64,000 bases of DNA. Origin: Luteibacter jiangsuensis. GTDB lineage: Bacteria; Pseudomonadota; Gammaproteobacteria; Xanthomonadales; Rhodanobacteraceae. Each line of letters opens with the position of its first letter. Position 1 is the first letter of the stretch. The stretch spans positions 372,001 to 436,000 of the forward strand of contig NZ_JAUSSK010000005.1 in assembly GCF_030812295.1 (NCBI RefSeq), written 5' to 3'. This document shows, one piece after another, positions 60,374 through 64,000 of this stretch. The position numbers and the translations under genes are program-made. The notes under the pieces were generated by a model. That model was not told the origin of the DNA and made no database searches. It saw nothing but the letters and a program-made list of their open reading frames with translations.

Positions 60374-61138
60374 ATGTGCCGTTCGCGCCTCGTTTTCCCC
60401 ATCCTTCTCCTGCTGGCCGCGACCGCCCAGGCCAGCGACGACGACACCCCCAGCTATGCCTTCGGCGCAGGCATGCAGCGGATGCCCGCGTGGCAGGGTT
60501 CGAAGGACCGGCGCGACCAGGCCATCCCCTACGTGGACATCGACCTGCCCGGCAAGGGCGAGCTATCCACCGCCGACGGCCTCACCATCGACCTCATCTC
60601 CGGCGAGCACTGGCACGGCGGCGTCTACGGCAACTGGTTGTGGGGCCGCACGCGTGGCGACCTCGGGCAACTTGGCGGCAAGGTCGCCTCGCTGTCGCCG
60701 CGTTTCCAGGGCGGCGGCTACCTGGAGTACGCCTTCGACAAACGCTTCAGCGTGGGGGGGCACGTCGCCCACGACACCAACGGCGCGGGTGCCTATGCGG
60801 CGCTGTACGCCGACTATCGATTGCCAGACGTGTGGTATATCCAGCATTCGATCGAACTGCAGGTCGAGGGCATGAATGGCCCGGCGATGCGGCGCTTCTA
60901 CGGTGTCACCCCTGGTGAGGCAGCCACCCTGGGCACCCAGGCATGGCACCCCGGGGCGGGCTGGCAATCAGCGAACCTGGAATACGACGCCTTCATTCCC
61001 ACCTCGCGGCATACCGGCTTCGCCCTGGCCGTTTCGTACGGACGGCTATATGGGAATGCCGCGCAGAGTCCGCTGGTCCGCCAGTTCGGCTCGACCCGGC
61101 AGGTGACGGAAACCCTCGCCTTCGTCTATCACTTCTAG
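60374..61138 (+). CDS. MipA/OmpV-family outer-membrane protein
   Basis: This 254-residue protein has a signal peptide (RLVFPILLLLAATAQAS) and a beta-barrel sequence with alternating residues, beginning SYAFGAGMQRMPAWQGSKDRRDQAIPYVDIDLPGK and ending in Phe (TLAFVYHF), the usual C-terminus for BAM-assembled outer-membrane proteins. It fits the MipA/OmpV family, implicated in peptidoglycan-enzyme scaffolding or solute passage. ATG 60374 is preferred over an upstream ATG at 60332 because it gives the signal peptide. Its stop overlaps the convergent CPBP gene by 4 bp. The 133-bp gap upstream shows no distinct signal. Confidence 0.87.
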   Translation: MCRSRLVFPILLLLAATAQASDDDTPSYAFGAGMQRMPAWQGSKDRRDQAIPYVDIDLPGKGELSTADGLTIDLISGEHWHGGVYGNWLWGRTRGDLGQLGGKVASLSPRFQGGGYLEYAFDKRFSVGGHVAHDTNGAGAYAALYADYRLPDVWYIQHSIELQVEGMNGPAMRRFYGVTPGEAATLGTQAWHPGAGWQSANLEYDAFIPTSRHTGFALAVSYGRLYGNAAQSPLVRQFGSTRQVTETLAFVYHF

Positions 61139-61917
61139 ACGGCCGGGCCGGCATTGAGTTCGTCGCGTTCCGGCGGCGCCGGAACCGCGAACAGCACGCC
61201 CAGCATCACCAGGTGGGCGGCGGCTGAAAGGAACGGCGACCATGCCTGCGACAGCACCTGGTAGGGAAGGATGTCGCCGATCAATACATTGGCGAGGTTC
61301 CAGCCCCAATGCAGGCCCACCGCCAGCCACAGCGAACCGGTGCGCAGCACCGCCGTGGCATAGGCGAGCCCGAAGCAGAACAACATCACCCATTCCGCAG
61401 GGCCGGCACCGAGCCGGTAGATATGGTTGACCACGTAGAACGTGCTGGATACGAGTACGAAAGCCCACGGCACCCAGCGGATTCGTGCCGCACGGTAGAG
61501 GAATCCACGCGTGAGGATGTCCTCGGCGATGGAGGGCACGAAGGTTGCGACAAGGGCCCATGGAATCGACGAGAGAAAGGAAACGGCAGCTACCCGTGGC
61601 GATTCCGGCGCAAGCGCGGCATAGACGTTGAAGACCATGCCGATGCAGACGGCCACGTACTTGAGAAGCAGTGCCAGCGCGAGCCCGCCGGCCAGCAAGA
61701 CCCCCGCCGACCGGCGCCACTCCAGGGCGTAGGCATCGTAGCCACGAAAGCCGAGCCAGCGTCCGAGCGGCCAGGCGGCCACGACCATGCCCACCATCAG
61801 GCCGGCCTGGACCGTGAAGCTGCCGAGCAACCGCCCGCCGATACCCTCGGCAGCCTGGTACAGAACGAACAGGATCGCGAAGGCGAGTGCCGCGCGCCAT
61901 CGATCGTTCTGCGTCAT
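61135..61917 (-). CDS. CPBP-family intramembrane metalloprotease (variant motif)
   Basis: This 260-residue protein has about eight hydrophobic segments and the CPBP pattern: AEDILTRGFLYRAARI, STFYVVNHIYRLG and GLHWGWNLANVL. The first motif reads E-D-x-x-x-R in place of the usual E-E-x-x-x-R, so metal or catalytic chemistry could be altered; the His motifs are present. It is convergent with the MipA gene, sharing 4 bp at the stops. The only other CPBP protein in the window is at 47038, and they are not close paralogues. No immunity or bacteriocin gene is beside it. Confidence 0.82.
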   Translation of the reverse strand: MTQNDRWRAALAFAILFVLYQAAEGIGGRLLGSFTVQAGLMVGMVVAAWPLGRWLGFRGYDAYALEWRRSAGVLLAGGLALALLLKYVAVCIGMVFNVYAALAPESPRVAAVSFLSSIPWALVATFVPSIAEDILTRGFLYRAARIRWVPWAFVLVSSTFYVVNHIYRLGAGPAEWVMLFCFGLAYATAVLRTGSLWLAVGLHWGWNLANVLIGDILPYQVLSQAWSPFLSAAAHLVMLGVLFAVPAPPERDELNAGPAV

Positions 61918-62017
61918 GGAATCCCCTGAAGGTTGCTTGTACTGCGCGAAGCTTAGGGCCCGAAGGCGTTGCGCGCCATAGGATTTTGGTCGCCGCTTAC
62001 GGGCCGGCGAGCGGGGC

Positions 62018-62332
62018 TCAGCGATCGTCGCGGGTCCAGATCGCGCCTTCGGCTTCCTTCACGGGGAAGACCGGAACCGGCTCGTAGGCGGGCGGACAGG
62101 TAACCTCGCCGGACCGGACGTCGAAACGGGCACCGTGCCGGACACATTCGACCTCGAAGCCATTCACCGGCCCACCAGCCAGTTCGCCGCCATCGTGCGT
62201 GCAGACGTCTTCGATGGCGTAGAGATCGCCGTCGATGTTGTATACGGCGATCGCCGTATCGCCGTCCCACACCACCCGGTACTCGCCGGGAAGCAACTCG
62301 CTACGCGTCCCTACCCGTACCCAACCGTTCAT
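62018..62332 (-). CDS. Rieske 2Fe-2S ferredoxin (non-heme iron oxygenase ferredoxin type)
   Basis: This 104-residue protein is a single Rieske domain: DVCTHDGGELAGG supplies Cys and His, and VECVRHGARFDVRSGEVTCPPA supplies Cys and His for a 2Fe-2S cluster. It resembles the small ferredoxins encoded beside sufS in many bacteria. The start is ATG 62332, overlapping the GNAT gene by 4 bp; the long open frame upstream is antisense or out of frame with that gene. It is the last gene visible of a sufS-GNAT-Rieske run, presumably the tail of a suf operon that continues beyond the right end. Confidence 0.9.
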   Translation of the reverse strand: MNGWVRVGTRSELLPGEYRVVWDGDTAIAVYNIDGDLYAIEDVCTHDGGELAGGPVNGFEVECVRHGARFDVRSGEVTCPPAYEPVPVFPVKEAEGAIWTRDDR

Positions 62333-62862
62333 GTGCGCAATTCCTTCGTCAGGTACTCGAAGCGCAGGTCGTCGCGCTGCGGGAGACCGACGCGTTCGTC
62401 GCCATAGGGGAATGGTTTCGTCCGGCCGGTACGGAGGTAGCCGCGCCGCTCGTACCAGGCGATGAGTTCGACGCGGATATCGATCACTGTCATTTCGACA
62501 CGTTGGCATCCCCACTCGTCGCGGGCGATGCGCTCGACCTCTTCGATCACCAGCCGGCCGATGCCCGCCCCCTGCAGCGGCGGGTGAACGGAAAACATGC
62601 CGAAGTAGCAGGCCCCGCCTTGCCGCTCGATGTAGCAGGACGCGGCGACCACCCCATCCCGCTCGAACAGCACGAAACGCCCGTTCCCGCCGGAGAGCAA
62701 TGCCTCGATTTCGGTGACGTCGGTACGCCGGCCGTGCAGGAAATCCGCCTCTGTGGTCCAACCCGCACGACTGGCATCGCCGCGGTAGGCGGATTCGACT
62801 AGCGCGGCGATGACGGGAGCGTCGGCCGGGGTGGCTTTGCGGAAGGCATGCTTGATGGTCAT
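62329..62862 (-). CDS. GNAT-family N-acetyltransferase
   Basis: This 177-residue protein has the GNAT core: AFRKATPADAPVIAALVESAYRG at the N-terminus, then FVLFERDGVVAASCYIERQGGACYFGMFSVHPPLQGAGIGRLVIEEVERIARDEWGCQRVEMTV, where the Q-G-A-G-I-G stretch binds acetyl-CoA, and a C-terminal RRGYLRTGRTKPFPYGDER. Substrate is unknown. It is 17 bp downstream of sufS and overlaps the Rieske gene by ATGA. Acetyltransferases of this type recur within Xanthomonadales suf operons. Confidence 0.87.
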   Translation of the reverse strand: MTIKHAFRKATPADAPVIAALVESAYRGDASRAGWTTEADFLHGRRTDVTEIEALLSGGNGRFVLFERDGVVAASCYIERQGGACYFGMFSVHPPLQGAGIGRLVIEEVERIARDEWGCQRVEMTVIDIRVELIAWYERRGYLRTGRTKPFPYGDERVGLPQRDDLRFEYLTKELRT

Positions 62863-62879
62863 GCGGGAATCTTAGCGGT

Positions 62880-64000
62880 TCAGAGCAGCAGCTTGCGCAC
62901 CCGGCCGACAGCTTCGATGAAGCCGTCCACCTCGGCCTTCGTGTTGTAGAAGGCCAGCGAGGCTCGCAGCGTGGCCGGTACGCCGAAGAACTGCATCAAC
63001 GGGTGGGCGCAATGGTGGCCCGAGCGAACGGCCACGCCCTGCAGGTCGAGCAAGGTGGCCATGTCGTTGGCGTGCGCTCCCTCCAGCAGGAAGGAAATGA
63101 CCGGTTCCTTCTCCTTCGCACGACCGAAGATGCGTACACCCGGCAGGTTTTCGATCGCATCGGTGGCATACGCCAGGAGTTCCTGCTCATAAGCCTTGAG
63201 CCGGTCGAAGCCCAAGCCCTCGAGGTACGCGATCGCCGCGGGGATACCCGCGAAACCCGCGATATTCGGTGTGCCCGCTTCGAACCGGTGCGGCGGATCG
63301 GCGAAGACGGTGCCGTCGAAGCGCACCTCGCGGATCATCTCGCCGCCACCGAAGAAGGGCGGCATCGCCATCAGGTGCTCGCGCTTCGCCCATAGCGCGC
63401 CGGTGCCTGTCGGCGCCATCATCTTATGACCGGTGATGGCATAGAAGTCGCAACCGAGCGCCTGAACGTCGATCCGGCGATGCGGCGCCGCCTGTGAACC
63501 GTCGACCAGCAGCGGGATACCGCGCTTACGGCACTCGCGGGCGATCTCACGGACCGGATTCACCGTGCCCAGCACGTTGGAAACGTGGGCGACGCAGGCG
63601 AGTTTCACCTCGGGCGTCAGCATCTCGATGTACTTCTCGACGATCAGCTCACCGTTCGCATCGATCGGCGCGGCCTTCACCGTGGCACCGGTACGTTCGG
63701 CCACCAGCTGCCAGGGGACGATGTTGGCGTGGTGCTCCATCACCGTGGTGAGGATCGCGTCCCCCGCCTTCAGTCGTGGCAAGGCGTAACTGTAGGCCAC
63801 CAAATTGATCGCCTGTGTCGTTCCGGAGGTGAGGATCACCTCGTCCCGCGAGGGTGCGTTGACGAACCGTGCGATGGCGTCGCGCGCGGCCTCGTAAGAC
63901 GCCGTGGCTTCCTCGCCCAGCGTGTGCACCGCGCGCGCCACATTGGCGTTGTGCTCGCGATAGTGCCGGTCCACCGCCTCGATCACCGATACCGGCTTCT
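62880..64000 (-). CDS. sufS: Cysteine desulfurase SufS (partial, 5' end outside window)
   Basis: The visible part runs from the window edge to the stop and covers more than 370 residues. It includes the PLP region TSGTTQAINLVAYSY, VEHHAN-type HHANIVPWQ, LLVDGSQAAPHRRIDVQALGCDFYAITGHKMMAPTGTGALW with the PLP Lys (HKMMAPTG), and the active-site cysteine loop VRSGHHCAHPLMQFFGV. This is the group II (SufS/CsdA) pattern. The frame stays open across the last bases of the window (encoding KPVSVIEAVDRHYR), so the true start is beyond 64000. It feeds sulfur to SufE/SufU for cluster assembly. Confidence 0.95.
   Translation of the reverse strand, partial: KPVSVIEAVDRHYREHNANVARAVHTLGEEATASYEAARDAIARFVNAPSRDEVILTSGTTQAINLVAYSYALPRLKAGDAILTTVMEHHANIVPWQLVAERTGATVKAAPIDANGELIVEKYIEMLTPEVKLACVAHVSNVLGTVNPVREIARECRKRGIPLLVDGSQAAPHRRIDVQALGCDFYAITGHKMMAPTGTGALWAKREHLMAMPPFFGGGEMIREVRFDGTVFADPPHRFEAGTPNIAGFAGIPAAIAYLEGLGFDRLKAYEQELLAYATDAIENLPGVRIFGRAKEKEPVISFLLEGAHANDMATLLDLQGVAVRSGHHCAHPLMQFFGVPATLRASLAFYNTKAEVDGFIEAVGRVRKLLL

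Noticed and set aside
1-64000. tRNA, rRNA, prophage or insertion sequence genes
   Set aside because: No cloverleaf, rRNA segment, integrase, transposase or phage structural gene was recognised. The REP elements are the only mobile-like DNA seen.

Overview
The window is GC-rich, densely coded chromosomal DNA. The gene content suggests a gammaproteobacterium of the Xanthomonadales, most likely Rhodanobacteraceae (Luteibacter/Dyella-like). This is inference from a MetX-MetB-Hom methionine operon behind a SAM-I riboswitch, YoaA/ValS/HolC/PepA/LptFG synteny, a HU protein with a Lys/Ala-rich tail, and many REP-type palindromes. I see no prophage, insertion sequence, CRISPR array, rRNA or tRNA. Both ends cut genes: a cytochrome b subunit on the left and sufS on the right.

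Layout. 1-1.2 kb: membrane cytochrome plus Tat/lipoprotein molybdopterin oxidoreductase. 1.4-4.8 kb: HU protein, a BlaI/BlaR1-like repressor-protease pair with its own operators, and a HAD phosphatase. 4.8-9.4 kb (minus): a Fur-box-linked operon PepSY-DUF2271-DUF4198-ApbE-flavoreductase. The DUF2271 protein carries a flavinylation-like SGAT motif. 9.6-14.5 kb: a PmrAB/QseBC-like two-component system, then a hydrolase, two ArnE/F-like small transporters and a DegT-family aminotransferase. 14.5-17.2 kb: tsaB, creD and a cupin. 17.2-26.3 kb: yoaA, valS, holC, pepA, lptF and lptG. 26.4-29.9 kb: a propeller hybrid sensor kinase. 30-34.6 kb: two dynamin-like/DUF697-type GTPases flanking YceI-cytochrome b561-YceI. 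34.7-38.6 kb: glutaredoxin-like protein, sdaA, a small secreted protein and an APC permease. 38.8-42.1 kb (minus): metX-metB-hom under a SAM-I riboswitch. 42.5-45.2 kb: a cysteine synthase family protein and prfC. 45.3-48 kb: a cNMP/thioredoxin-reductase fusion and a CPBP protease. 48-54 kb: a signalling operon of triple-receiver hybrid kinase, CheR, CheB and a diguanylate cyclase. 54-56 kb: LysR/YeiH. 56.2-60.2 kb (minus): a tightly packed operon of HAD phosphatase, class III aminotransferase, acyltransferase and ureohydrolase-like protein with no pathway I recognise. 60.3-64 kb: MipA/OmpV, a second CPBP protein, then Rieske ferredoxin, GNAT and sufS.

The most informative noncoding feature is a dispersed REPIN-like element. 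Two inverted REP ends flank a linker that is exactly 34 nt in four copies. The ends come in two stem types that differ by compensatory changes, and the linker hairpin also shows a compensatory pair change. Copies sit in intergenic gaps; one supplies a stop codon and another lies at the 5' edge of apbE.
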